Source: Antennarius striatus
Taxonomy: Eukaryota; Chordata; Actinopteri; Lophiiformes; Antennariidae
Direction of reading: 5' to 3'
DNA length: 64,000 nucleotides
NCBI RefSeq assembly: GCF_040054535.1
Contig: NC_090794.1
Span: forward strand, 8,856,501-8,920,500
The notes below the pieces were generated by a model. It did not search any database. It was not told the DNA's origin and saw only the letters and a list, made by a program, of their open reading frames with translations. This document shows positions 1 to 11,871 of the stretch, piece by piece; the first letter of the stretch is position 1, and each line of letters begins with the position of its first letter. The position numbers and the translations under genes were made by a program.

Positions 1-148
1 CTTTTTCTTCTCTCTCTCAAAAGTATGTCAAAGCATTCCACAGCACACTGGGTAAAAGTGATCTGGATTTACACATATCAGTTGCAAGCAAAAAGTTAGT
101 GGCTGAACACACACGCAGAGGCTGGATTAGACACACTCAACCATACCC

Positions 149-205
149 TTAACTCTGACTGTGTCGCTCTGCCCTCTGACTGACATCAAGGAGGGAGCCA
201 TGCTT
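149..205 (-). CDS. hmgn3: hmgn3 coding exon 6 (probable, terminal)
   Basis: After a good acceptor (GTGTCTTCCATCAG) the phase-0 frame gives 18 codons ending ERHSQS and a TAA stop, bringing the protein to about 100 aa. The alternative acceptor ending in TCAGTCAG would begin this exon at 175. The sequence is not conserved enough to prove the exon, and the true last exon could lie left of the window. Confidence 0.45.
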   Translation of the reverse strand, partial: KHGSLLDVSQRAERHSQS

Positions 206-1951
206 CTGATGGAAGACACACGGACAGACGGACGAGACACGTAGATCTGTGTTTGTGTGTGTGTGTGTGTGTATTTGTATGTGTGTATTCATGTTAGTAC
301 ATAAATTTACAAAATAAGAGAAAATTATTATTTTCACATTTCTCGCTAAATTACTGAATATTTGCTCATTTGATCAACAAGTTTGTTGTTTTTTTTCCCC
401 CACCTCATTGGTCTTGGTCTCTCCATTCTGGGCGGGGCCATCTTCCTTCTTTCCTTTAGCTCCGCCCTTCTTTGCCTTCACTCCTTTATCATCTGCCACC
501 TTCTGCATACAAATGCATACAGATTACATGATGACTATTTTATTTCTAAAATATATAAAATGGGATCTCACACAAGGCTCATTGCTATTTACTTTTTATC
601 ACCAAATAAAAACTATTTTTTTAAATGAGTCCACCAGATTTTTTTTCCTTGTTTTTTCCCAGCTTATTTCTTATTTAATACTTTAGCACATTCCTCTCAT
701 AACAGAAACAAAACAGCAAAATATTGCTACAGTTCTTAAAAGTAATGAAAACTTGAATATGAAGTACAGGGGTAACCAAGTATCTAAGTCCCACAAATTT
801 ATGGGTACATAAATGAATGATTTTAGGCGTAGTGTGTGCACATTGTACCTTGGCTATAGTCTTCTTGGGCTTGGCCTCAGGCTTGGGAAGAACAGTTTTC
901 TGCAAATTAGGCAAGAGTCATTTAGATTGACCAACCACACAGTGCATAGTTTTGTGAAAAGAGTTAATTATCTTCCGTCTCACTTCTCTTAATGGCTGCA
1001 GAGTCATTTCTATACTTTTTATGATTTAAGCCACAAACCTGTTTAGAATTCAGGCCATTTTGGGCCCTGAGCAGGTTGTTGAGTGCATACCATTTTACAA
1101 TGAAGTCATAAATTAAATCACAACATTGCTGTGACTAAATTTGAGGTCCCATATTTGTTTTTTTTAATTTGTGTCCTTCAGCTGCCAGATGTCCAACTAT
1201 TTGAAATGTCTTGCTCCAAAGTGATCCGTGGTCCTTAATATCTTTGATTGAATATTGATAAAATCGCTTCCGCTCCGACAAGCTTGGTTTTAACGAGGCA
1301 TGGCTCTGAGGTCTCTATCTCTACCCCCTGCCCCCTCTGAGCCTGATCTATCAACAACTCCGTCCCCCGACACGTTCACAGGCGTTTTGTTTTGATCCAA
1401 AACAAAATGCCCGTGAACGTGTCAGAGCGTTCTTCAGTCTGAAACTTTTGTTTCAGTAACTTTATGACTGCATATTTCGCTCTTATTTTTCCCGTGTTTG
1501 TCTTTCTTGTTAATAACTGTTGATTTCTCTGAGCTGAGCGTAAAGCTGCTTTCAGCCGAACGTGAGTCTGTTGTTCATTATGTAAACACATGGGCTGATC
1601 CTACACAGACCATCGGTAAAGATCATATAAAATTTAAAACACACTGTGTCTGCAAATGGGAAAAAAATCAGTGGGGACGACAACCATTGTTTGACAGGAC
1701 GTAATTAAAGCTGTTTCCCGACAGTCATCGTGGACAATGTGCGATCACTAGCTAATAACACTGGGCAGCGAAGCTACTGCCGGAATGCAGCTAACAGTTA
1801 CTGGTAAGTGGTAACACAAAGCGGATGAGTACTGCATATTGAACTGTTCGCTTTTGGGCGCCGTCCCTACTTTATCCACTAACCTACGTCATTATAGCAT
1901 TTTACTCATAAGGAACTGTAAATAAGATATGAATGTTCTCTCTCTTTTTCC

Positions 1952-1991
<40 letters not shown>

Positions 1992-4600
1992 GTGTGTGTG
2001 TGTGTGGGGGGGGGGGGTGAGTGATAATTTCACCTTTTGATTTCTGCCTGGATTATTCCACATGCAGGCTTTATGTCAATTGAACTAACCCTTGACTGGT
2101 GACAGCAAATATTTTTTAGGATGTAAATAAAGGCTAAGGCTGTTTGTTTATGAGCGGTATGTTTGATATGACGATGAGGATACGCCTTTAGCAGACATGC
2201 ACACACATGACTGAAGCGGAGCTTACTAGTTAACCAAATGCTAGCTGACTTCAACAGCTTGTGAGGAGCTTTCAGTGTGTAGCTCTGAGCCAGGACATTA
2301 CTGCACACAGCTACCATAGCCTGAGCGAACTCCCCCTCAGGGATGACCACGCTCATATCTGTGTGGACAATCAAATATGACTCAGGATAGGTCAATTTAC
2401 TCTGTCGATCACCCTGGATATGATGTAAGGTTCAGAGATTTATGAATCCAATCGTCTTTGATTCTGTCCAGCTATGAATCCAAAAGATTCCAAATGTCTA
2501 TTGATGCGGGAAGCGTTTGTTTTCTTGATCCTAGGATTTGGTCGGGTTAGGGAGGACCACTATGTATATGTAGGGACTTGAAAAAAACGTGTTTTTCATA
2601 ATAGGAACCCTTTAACTCAAACGATTCTTAATGATGATATATATTTTTGTGTCATAGTGTTATTCAATGACACTCTGCAAAAAGATTATACGTGAATAAA
2701 TATCTGGCTGTAGTGAGTTTAAGGGTACGCGGTTTATGGATACATGCATAAAGCACAAGAAGAAACAATACTTTTTTTAGTCAAAATAGTGAAATATCTT
2801 ATTATATAATCTATTTTTAAATGAGATAATTTCAGATTCCAGTAAAATCAGGAAACATGCAATAAAAAAACAAGTACAGATAACATGTTTAGATTGTTTC
2901 CATTCTGCAAAGTGTCCCAGCTGACATTTTTGGGGTCAAGCTTTTCTCTATCATTTCTGTTGTTGTCAACAGATGGGTAGCTTAGCTTAACTAAAACACA
3001 GGAGATGGATCAGGCAACACTTTTAATTCCTCCAGCTACACTTAAAGCTACAGTAACCGTCTGCTAGCTGTTGACTTCATATGATGTTGGATGTTCCTCC
3101 TTTAGTGAATAGGTCAGACCCATCTTGAGGCTAAAGATGTGTTCATATTACTTTATATAAAATTATTTGTGTTGCATAATATTTACAGCAAATCATATTT
3201 TATATTTAAATTGATACATTAATAGGGCAAACAGTAGTAATAGGTAAAAAAACATTTGTCCAACTATGTTTACCATCAAGTTAGAGAATAAGCGTGTTAA
3301 AGTGAACATGCAAATATACAAACATAGAAAGACACGATGTGACCAACATGCAAAGTATAACACATAAAAACACATGGCCTGTGTGGCAGAGCTGCATGAA
3401 CATGTAAAAATGCTTACTGGACCACAGATGACATCATCACAATAATTAGAATTGGAGGGATTTGAAAACAATTTCAATGAGAAAGGGACATTTTCCACAA
3501 GAGGTCTTGTTTACTGTTGAGTATTTTTCAGCTAATTTCTAAAAACTCAGAATTTTCTTCTGTTCTCCTACAACTGGATGATTAAAATACAGTATGTATT
3601 CTTCTTAGCATGCAGCCCGACACATTAACAGGGTGTAAGGACAGACAAGACCGAAAACACATGAGGAGAACATAGAAATTACATGCATGTCAACTTGTCA
3701 ACAGACCTTACTATGTCATGCTTTTGTCATGTGACCCTTTTATCTCACAAGACTGAGGAAGCATGAGGGTGAAGCCAAGGTGAGGAAGAAGAGGACAGTG
3801 ACAGAGGTGAAGACAGGGAGAGGAGAAAGCGACTCACCGCTGAGATTCTCTCTGACCTCCTGGGGGGCTACCGGAGCAAGGGATGATCAATAAGAGAGAG
3901 AGACAGACAGAGACAGGGGCAGAGAGAGAGAGAGAGAGAGAGACAGATATCAGTTGTACCTTTGCGGGCTAATCTTTACTTGATCTTCTCGTTGTTTTAC
4001 TCATTAACCCGTCATGTTTCATTCTCACACACACTCTTCAAAAGCAACACAGCACTCAAACACACACAAAGCAAACAGGTCTAACTGAAACATTTACCTC
4101 TTGTTTGGTGACTTTGGAAGACTCCTTGGCCTCAGGACCATCTAGATTCTGTTGAAATATAAATAGGAATCAAAGGACTGTTGCAAGCTTCTAAATGTCT
4201 CCAGATGATCACACTCAATGTATGACCCTGTAAGTTATACTGAAGTATTTTTCCCAACTTTTTCCATTTAACTTAAATTTTCAATCTTAAAATTTTGATA
4301 ATTACTTTTCAGAAACCAAAACCAATATACTGTATATTTGGGTCTTTGGAGGGTAACAATGAGTCTGGGTGAGTATTTAAAGAAATAATGCATTGGAAAA
4401 AAGTCAAAAGTCCAGAAATGAGCATAAAAGAAATTCTGGAAAATGCTGTTTCTATAGAAGAGTATGTCTGAGGGGGGGAAAGCACTTATTAATACAGTAA
4501 TATCATATTCATGGTTAACTGGAGATGAAATCATTTAATCTGTAACAATGATGATTGCTGTCTGATGATTGATGGAGTTATTAGGGAATATAGCCAAAGC

Positions 4601-4639
<39 letters not shown>

Positions 4640-5518
4640 CGTGCGCGCGCACGCGTGATTTCATTATTCATTTTGACGCCTACTTTCAGGAGCTCACAGC
4701 ATGAACACGACCACCACCATGAAGAAAATGTTGGTTCGCCTGCAGGTTGGCATTCGTCATTTGCATATGGGCGACCTCCGCCCCTAGAGGCCTCCCATTC
4801 TCTGTCCTCAACGATTAATCTGCGCAGACAATGGCAGTTTCTGAATGGCAGAAAAGCCTATTTCCATGTATGTACTGATACAATGGACTGGAGCTGTGCT
4901 GTTTACGCACTGTCGCGGTCTCTTTTAACGCAACGGTAGTTGTTTCTGATCCCTCCTTTCTTTATTCCTTCTCCATCTAGATGTGGGTTGTTTAATTCAC
5001 TTGGCGGCTACCACACATCACGGTTAGGGAACCCAAATGAAAGCGCAAGGTGGATGGATTACATGATATTCACTATCGCCAAGTCTCATACATGCGCGAA
5101 AGGCGCCCAGAGGAATTATCATCACGCACATCTATGGGATTTACGCATGCATCCATCCATCCACCCATCCATCCATCCATCCGGCGGGTCCGTCTGACAT
5201 TCAGGAGTGCGCACAGTGGAGAGGGAAGTGGCATAAAAACGACCACAAGAACGGCCATTGAATCAACGCAGGAACATTCGTGGTGTGAAGACAAAAACAT
5301 ATTGGTGGGGAAACGGATCACAGATAAGCAAAGACGCGTTAAAAACACAGGGAAGGTGAGAAAAGGCGCTCCCTCCAACTTAGGGATCACCTCACCTGCC
5401 TCGACATCGCCACAGACATCGCGCACCGTTTTGTTTTGTTTTTTCCTGAAATGCAATAGACCAACTACAGTGAAGTAACATCGGTGGCCTCAACGATACT
5501 CACCTTTCTCTTCGGCAT
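149..5518 (-). CDS. hmgn3: HMGN-family nucleosome-binding protein, closest to HMGN3 (six coding exons, ~100 aa)
   Basis: HMGN proteins are small nuclear proteins that bind nucleosome cores and loosen chromatin. I joined six minus-strand exons: 5504-5518, 4098-4148, 3838-3867, 849-899, 404-502 and 149-205. All junctions are GT-AG and phase 0. The protein begins MPKRK, the invariant HMGN start. It continues with KVTKQEPPRRSERISA (nucleosome-binding core), LPKPEAKPKKTIAK, then the Lys-rich AKKGGAKGKKE and the Gly/Asn/Glu stretch QNGETKTNE. KVTKQE and the NGETK segment match HMGN3 better than HMGN1, 2 or 4, and 100 aa is close to mammalian HMGN3 (about 99). The core octapeptide reads RRSERISA instead of the usual RRSARLSA. 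The last exon is the least certain part: an acceptor 30 bases further on would give a shorter tail. The 3' UTR runs off the window. Confidence 0.85.
404..502 (-). CDS. hmgn3: hmgn3 coding exon 5, chromatin-unfolding region
   Basis: Thirty-three codons rich in Lys, Gly and Ala, then acidic, ending GETKTNE. Acceptor TATGCAG, donor GTGGGG. This is the less conserved regulatory half of HMGN proteins; GAKGKKE and NGETK match HMGN3. Confidence 0.8.
849..899 (-). CDS. hmgn3: hmgn3 coding exon 4
   Basis: Seventeen codons, KTVLPKPEAKPKKTIAK, the second half of the nucleosome-binding domain (compare KPAPPKPEPKPRKTSAK in mammals). Acceptor TTTGCAG, donor GTACAA. Confidence 0.85.
1369..1423. repeat. Near-perfect 26-bp inverted repeat with 3-nt loop
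   Basis: The arms 1369-1394 and 1398-1423 are reverse complements except at two of 26 positions, separated by ATC. It lies in hmgn3 intron 4. It could be a palindromic MITE remnant or a cruciform-prone site; arms and loop are short for a microRNA precursor. Confidence 0.8.
1952..2017. repeat. Compound microsatellite (TC)n-(TG)n-(G)12
   Basis: About 18 TC units, then about 7 TG units, then an unbroken run of twelve G at 2006-2017, in hmgn3 intron 4. Confidence 0.95.
3838..3867 (-). CDS. hmgn3: hmgn3 coding exon 3, nucleosome-binding core
   Basis: A 30-nt exon encoding PPRRSERISA, with a GTGAGT donor and a TAG acceptor. It holds the two arginines and serine that contact the nucleosome acidic patch in this family. 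Confidence 0.85.
3893..3945. repeat. (AG)n microsatellite with AGAC interruptions
   Basis: A purine-rich tract about 25 bases from the acceptor of hmgn3 exon 3. On the transcribed strand it is a (CT)n tract, so it may act as the polypyrimidine region of that acceptor. Confidence 0.9.
4098..4148 (-). CDS. hmgn3: hmgn3 coding exon 2
   Basis: Seventeen codons ending in SSKVTKQE. The acceptor is TTTCAACAG and the donor GTAAAT. SKVTKQE is the HMGN3-specific stretch just before the nucleosome-binding core. Confidence 0.85.
4600..4656. repeat. (GT)n-(GC)n alternating purine-pyrimidine tract
   Basis: GT repeats pass into GTGC, then GCGCGCGCAC, with continuous alternation of purine and pyrimidine over about 50 bases. 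Such sequence is the classic type that can adopt Z-DNA. It lies in hmgn3 intron 1. Confidence 0.9.
5148..5182. repeat. (CATC)n tetranucleotide repeat
   Basis: About eight CATC units with one CACC variant, in hmgn3 intron 1. Confidence 0.95.
5504..5518 (-). CDS. hmgn3: hmgn3 coding exon 1 (MPKRK)
   Basis: Five codons from ATG, followed by a GTGAGT donor. A 15-nt coding start exon encoding MPKRK is the conserved HMGN gene structure. The 5' UTR boundary cannot be placed. Confidence 0.88.
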
Positions 5519-5900
5519 TTTACGCGTCAATTATTCTCCAACAACCAGGAAAATTAACGTCAAACCCAAAGGTGCAAGAGAAGCGAATTTGAACTACCTC
5601 AAAATAGAGGATCAATATCTAGGCACCTTCGATAATATGTTGATTATATGCACTCCCCCAAAACTCTCTATCTCCAGCAACCATTGGGTAGAGGGGTCAA
5701 AATCCTCTCTCGCGCTGTCTCCCCATTGGCTTGTCCCCGTATCCATGTAAATACCAGAGTCCAGGACATTGGTTGTGATTCAGGAGAGTCCGGCTGTGAT
5801 TGGCTACGCGCTCTTTGTGTCCAGATCCCACCAGACTGCGATGGCTGAGAGGGAAAGTGGAGACAAGCCAATGAAAGCGGTGCCGACTCTCGGTGCATCT
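5519..5900 (-). promoter_or_regulatory. hmgn3: Probable hmgn3 promoter with CCAAT-box array
   Basis: The region directly upstream of the MPKRK exon carries four CCAAT boxes in minus-strand orientation (ATTGG on plus at 5683, 5725, 5768 and 5799), spaced 42, 43 and 31 bases, plus one in the opposite orientation near 5868. CpG-containing stretches such as CTACGCG are present, and no TATA box is evident. Regular CCAAT spacing of this kind is typical of NF-Y-driven promoters. The transcription start is not determined. Confidence 0.6.
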
Positions 5901-5929
5901 GGGTAATGTAGGATAAGAGAGAAAAATGG

Positions 5930-5947
5930 AGAGGGGGGGGGGGGGGG
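5930..5947. repeat. Poly-G run
   Basis: A run of about sixteen G at the 5' edge of the hmgn3 promoter region. It could form a G-quadruplex or simply be slippage-prone. Confidence 0.9.
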
Positions 5948-8437
5948 AATAAGAGAATGATGTAAATAAAACACAAAGAACCAGAAAAAAGGGCACAATG
6001 GTACAATGTCAGCCAGAGAGGAGCTCCAGAATGATGGCAGACATTGTGTCTCGCCCAGTATCCCCTGGTCTAAAGAGCTACAAGTCATTCACAACCTTGG
6101 TGCACTTAATCCATCATGTTCTGTACATATACTGAAATAATACAACGTTTAGGCTCGTTTTTAAAATCATTTTCTCTCACAAATTTGTCATGTGGGAGGT
6201 TTTTTTTTCCATTAAAGGATTCTGACTTGAGACTTGAGAGTTTATATTAAAACTGAGGTGTAAACCATGTTCATGTTTATTTCTTGTTAAGCAATGGGCC
6301 TGCTGTGTTGTTCTAAGGGGAAATAACCTCCTCAAAGCAAAACACTGGTAATCAAATTTTATACATTAGGATATGCCATCTAATAAAAATAATAAGAAAA
6401 GGGTATTTAGAGTAGAGTATAACTTTATTTATCCTTTGTTTGTTTATTTCTTTATTTAGATAACGAAGAATGTGTTTTCGTGTATATTGCAATTGTCCAT
6501 AATATAATAAACACTTAAATTCCTAATTGTGTAGGAATTCGGTATTTTACAGTATTTCCAGGGACAAGATATAAATACAGTGAACATTTTTAATAATAAG
6601 GTATAGGCAGAGAAACCAAGGTTTCAAATGGTAGCCAGTTACTCTGATGGAGCTTTGTGGTTTCAGATGTTGGTAATAGGGGTGTAAAACATGAATTGGC
6701 CCTTTCTGCTCAGAATTCTTCTTGTATTTTTTACATTTTTAAAATATTGATATATATGGAATTTTTAAATGAAATTAACAATGTCTTTTTGTCGAATAAT
6801 AGCAGCTTTAGTCCAGTCCATGAACTGGAAAACTGAAAACCTCCACAGAGTTCTAAACAACTGTGATAACTAGCTTCTGTCATATTTTACACGTGTCCAT
6901 TGAGAACAAGATTTAATATGATGAAGATGTAGATATGACAGATCTCTGACACCAAATGTAAGACCAAATTTAAAAGCCAGACAGATACCAATTTACATTG
7001 TTGGCTTAGTTCTTCGCTAATTTTATGCTTGGTTGTTTAACTGATTCAAGAACAGTTAAATCATTTTGTCCATTGTTTCAGTGTGTTAGTCATGTGACAG
7101 TTACTTGGTTATTTGATTTGGACCTGTTGTGACATTAAAAACACATTATAACACAATATAATGTACTGTATATCACACACCATCATCTGCATGGCATAAG
7201 TTTGAACTGAAAAGTTTAAAATGTGCTTTAACCTTTCTTAATAACCAGTGGAACTTTGTATTTTACAAATGTACACAATTTTAATAAGTTATCCGTGTAT
7301 CCGCGAGGACAAACACTCCACTATCCTTCCTAGTGAGTCTAATAATATATACATTCTTCTGTTGAACAATTGTTTTTATCATATTCTACAGTGTTAACAT
7401 GTAATCTGCACAATACAACCATTTTAAACTTACAATGACAAACAAAATTCTATGTTGAAATTGACAAAAGCGACCCTCAACATTCTTGTGCAACATCACA
7501 ATAGTGATAATCTCACAAAGGGCAGAGCTTTCCTGCCCAACCAACAAAAGCCTTCATGTCTACATGGATGTGAATACACAACTGTGTTAGAAGTCAACCC
7601 AGAACACACAGGAGCAGCTTGACGGCTGCTCCACTGTTCCCACATAGAGTCACACTGTCAGCTAAATTGAATTGACAACACAATGCCGAACATGTGCAAT
7701 GCATACATACATAAAGGAAAGACACAAAAGATAAGAGGAATAATACCAAAAGTGTTTTTTTCATTTATATATAGAGCATCTTTGTCACAGCTGTTGGTCC
7801 TTCTTGTGGTACACAATTGTTCAGAAATAGAATAATTAAATTGCTAATATGTACATGTACATAAATGACATTAAGTCGCTGGTCGGCATGTAAAATTGGG
7901 TTTTCTGGGAGAATCCTTACATAAATTAATCAAGTTAGCCCTCCAAATACCTGGTTAACAAATTACAAATGGCACACCATCACGGTCCAGTTTCAGGAAC
8001 CATGGAGGCTCAGTAGCAGATCCTAGTCACATTGCACAGATGGTCATAACTTGTATAGCAAGAGGTACATGTTTCTGCTGTTTAACACACACACTGGATT
8101 GCCTCTCTGATCCAGCTGGATAGCATGAATTGACATAGTGGTGTAGCTATACCTTTATGTTCTTGCAAACAGGGAGCTGGTTGGTAACCCCATCATCTGC
8201 ATGGCATGAATTTATGACACAAGTTAAGTAGGCACTGTGTCAGCCTTCAGTTACCTTCTTATTGTTCACACAGGGAGGGGAATAAAATTATTCGATTGAT
8301 TTGCACATATTAGAGAACATTAGGGAGAAAGGCCTTGTCCCCAGGCTAGCACCTGTGAGACACCACCTACAGATTGATTCTCCAGCTCAAGGATCTGTGC
8401 CAGAATGGCGCAGATACCGCGGGGAGTGGCAGCGCAT

Positions 8438-8630
8438 ACCAGTGTGAGTAAGATCATAGATCAAAGCTAGTGTTTTGATCTACCTATGCAGTAACCTTGA
8501 TCTATGGTCAAAGCTAGTGGGTAGATTTGACCTACCCTGAAAGGTCAAAGCTATGCACTTGTCAGGTACTACTTTCAGGGTACCCTGACCTGCCCTTCGC
8601 GGGATGTTGCAGTCTCTGACTGCCTTGGTT
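8438..8630 (-). repeat. Dispersed repeat, copy A (inverted relative to copy B at 59558)
   Basis: Read on the minus strand, this block shares order and sequence with 59558-59727: AAGGCAGTCAGAGAC, a CATCCCGCGA segment, ACCCTGA, several GATCAAAGCTAGTG-like units and TCTTACTCACACTGG. Copy A lacks the downstream tail seen in copy B. It is probably a fragment of a teleost retroposon or other dispersed element; I cannot name the family with certainty. Confidence 0.7.
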
Positions 8631-9619
8631 CTTGTTGCCATTGTCTTATATGGAGTGTTTGAATGCACAACAGCTGGAACACCTTAAATTATCCACATCA
8701 TCTGTCAGCTGTTTTTTTTTTTTTGTATTGAGTAGTTTTGATAAAGAAATTGTCACTACACATGATGCCTGTTACTGATTTACATGTTTGATGACGTGTG
8801 ATTACTAATCACTGTACTTTGTTTGAAGAAACTAAAATTATTGGTATATAATCACAAACAAAACCATTTACATTTATAAATGCACGGGAGGAGAGTCGTT
8901 CAATTAAATTTAGAGTAATAAAAATGGTTTGCCATCAAGCAATTGTTTCAGTCCTAACTGGTTAAAAGCATGTCATCAATGTATGTGGGTTAAAATGTCT
9001 TACAGTGAAATTATCAGGTTCCTTATAATAATTAATTGGTTTAAGAATTTGTTTTTCTAAAAATAATTCTGTGACTTAATTTCTGCTCTATCATTAATTC
9101 AAACTACTGTGTGAACCTTTTGTTTAGCCATTTAAAAAGGTCAATAGTCTGAAAAGGAAGGCAAAAAACCTATTATGATTCAGTATGAGAATATAATCCC
9201 AGTTCTCCTGTCATGCTGAAATGTCTCCTGAGGCTGAATATGAAGACTAAAATTGATTTAAGATTGTTTTCATTGTGTTTATAGCTCATTATTGCCATTC
9301 GCCATGGTAACAGATATGCGCATAGTATCCACACGGGGACCTTTAGAGAGCACAGGGGGCATTACCTACCATTCACACTCAAAAATGTGTCATTAATAAT
9401 CAAATTGCATGTCACATCCCAAATCTGTGTGTTGAATAATACACACGTTATATAGTTGTTTACTGTACTAAATAAAACCCTATTTGGGATCTTAATGAGG
9501 CTCTATAGGAATAGATCCTCTGCAGCTATATATGTCAGGTATTCTGAATTTAAAGGAATCAAGAGTTTTTTTTAAAGCTCATATCAAAAGTGATTGTGCA
9601 TTTAAATGTTATCACATTT

Positions 9620-9870
9620 AAAAAATATATTATATATATAAATATATATAGATAAAAAGTATATATGGTTTATATATATACTGTATATATACAGTATATG
9701 CTTCAAATGTTGCAAAACATTTGAAAAAATATATATGAAGAGAGAAAAAGAGAGATAGATATAGATATCTAGATATCTATCAATATATAAATAGATATAT
9801 AGATGTATAGAAAGATTCATAGATATAGATATGAATGTAATAGATATAGACATGTAGATACAGAAATATA
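9620..9870. repeat. AT-rich simple sequence with TATA palindromes
   Basis: Imperfect TATATA and AGATATAGATAT repeats, including a palindrome centred near 9686 (CATATACTGTATATATACAG type, incomplete on one side). The open frame on the opposite strand is only repeat-encoded Ile/Tyr/Ser sequence. Confidence 0.85.
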
Positions 9871-10480
9871 AATACAGAAATGTAGAATCACATGAGTGTT
9901 ACAAAGATGACACTTGTTATATGTAATATATAATAAAAAAAATACATAACATGAAAAATATAATATGTAAAATAAATATATATCACTATATTTCAAAGTT
10001 TTAGAAAATTGCTCGAATATAAACAACTGTACTCGGTATTTTCTATTGATTTTTATATTTCTTGTTCAGTTACCTGAAGTTGTCAGGCTTTCGTGATTAA
10101 TGTATTGATAAATCAGAATGCTCCGTATCACAAATAAAATGACTCACGGGAAGGACACCTGGCCGTCGCTGCTTTGCAGGGGATATGCCATCTTGTGATG
10201 GTTCTTGTTTTAAGATGCCGTCTTTTTTTTTTTTTGGTAAGACAACCAGAAGAGAAGAACACTTTACGGAGGACTGAACTGACATCTAGTGGACAATAGT
10301 TGTAAATAACATTTAAGAAGCAAGGGTGGAATTGGATCAACATGTCCTGATGTCTTTGGTTCTAGAAAAGCTTTTAATTTCCATCAGTGAGGACTTTTAC
10401 CATTTTACTACCTTTAAATCTTTAGAAGGGCACTCTTTAGAAACATTTATTTGGAATCAATTCTGATTTTGGAGCACAGC

Positions 10481-10830
10481 GTGGCTGACACCATGACGTC
10501 GGTTTATATTATCGCCCCCTCCCCTCCATCCCGGTCGCCTGCCACCCCCCCCCCCCCCATCGCTCGTCCTGGCTCCACATTACGTCATTGAGACCGGTGT
10601 GTTGGATTTGGAGGACGCACTCTCCACGACGGGAAGCGTGCGCCTGCGGAACGCGCTGGAGGATCTCTTGCGCGCGGATCGTCCTGTTTGATCCAGCATC
10701 CATATTACAGGAGGGGGCAGCGGTGTGAAAACCGTCAGAGCAGGTTGAAAGGCGGGACTTCTAGGGGCATCCGAGCTGTTTTTATCTCTGTGTGCAGCTG
10801 AGGGGGGAGTCGGTTGCAGGATCAGATAAG
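10481..10830 (+). promoter_or_regulatory. enpp5: Probable enpp5 promoter and non-coding first exon
   Basis: A GC- and CpG-rich island in otherwise AT-rich DNA. It has two CRE-like sites (TGACGTC near 10495 and TTACGTCA near 10581) and ends in a good splice donor (CAGATAAG|GTGAGG at 10830/10831). The coding exon at 11872 begins with an acceptor before its ATG, so an upstream untranslated exon is required; this donor is the best candidate. The start of transcription is not known. Confidence 0.5.
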
Positions 10831-11871
10831 GTGAGGTTCCTGACTGCAAATGTATTTGAATATCGTGCATGTTTTCTTTCATTGCATTGCATCAGATACC
10901 CCACTCGTGAAATGAACCTGCTGCTGCTGTGTATGGTATTGTAGTCTGTAGCTGTGCATCACTCACACTGAGCCTGTTTACTCAGACTGTCATCAGGAAG
11001 GCTGTCATTAACTACTTTGTGCAGGAGTATTTTACAGATGTGTGCCAGACATCTATAAGAGAATCTTCTTATAATGTCTCTCTTATGTCTGTGTGAATAT
11101 CTGCAGCATTTACACAGACATACAGTATTCGTTCTCCTGATGCTTGCCCTTATGTCGACGCAGCTCCTGTCAAGTCCATGTTATGTAGAGCCTGATATAA
11201 AATTAATATCTATGCACTGCACGACTTTGAATTTGAGCCTTAATCGATTTAACTTCCTCTGCCAGTGCTGCAACTGATTAATTTCGTTGGTTGTTTTTTT
11301 TTTGTTTTTGTTTTTTACAATCTATTGTTGATGAATCAGTTAGACATGAATAAGCCTCTCAGATGGGATTTGAAATGTTCACCTGACTCTTTCCAAATTC
11401 GTTGCAAATTTGTGTAGGCAATAATATTTCATAGTACAATACAAATAATTACCAGAGTTGACAGCAAATGAAGACACAATTAATTTTTTGTTGTTGGAAT
11501 ATACAGCAGGATCACTGAAGACAAGGTCACTACAGTAACATACTTTTGACAGCTACTTTAAAAATGTCTAGGACTTCAAATTCATCTTTGATTTTCTTGG
11601 TGCTGTCTCCTGGCAGGAAAGCTGTCAGTGCAGCCCCGCTTCACTCGTGTCTTTGAGCACAGTGAGTTGTGGTCCTGATACAGATCACTTTCAAAATGTA
11701 ATGGATCGTTCATTTGGTCATATCCTACCGCGCCAACAAAATTGCATAATAATTATTTGTCATGCATGAAAATAAATATTTTTAAATTCTGGAGCAATTG
11801 GTCATGTTAAAGAAAACATATGTACCCAATATATAATGTTTAACATTGCCCAATCATGTGTGTGTTTGCAG

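Larger units (their letters stand above)
5948..10480. other. Intergenic region between hmgn3 and enpp5
   Basis: I find no coding exon here. It is AT-rich, with scattered short reading frames that match no family I know. It contains one dispersed repeat (8438-8630) and an AT/TATA-rich simple tract (9620-9870). A 17-base phrase, CATCATCTGCATGGCAT, occurs near 7186 and again near 8190. Confidence 0.7.

Noticed and set aside
1369..1423. Reading the hairpin as a microRNA precursor
   Set aside because: Arms of 26 bp with a 3-nt loop are too short for a typical animal precursor.
7186..8210. CATCATCTGCATGGCAT occurring twice about 1 kb apart as possible terminal repeats
   Set aside because: Only about 17 bases match, with no coding content or target-site duplication between or beside them; probably chance or a small repeat fragment.
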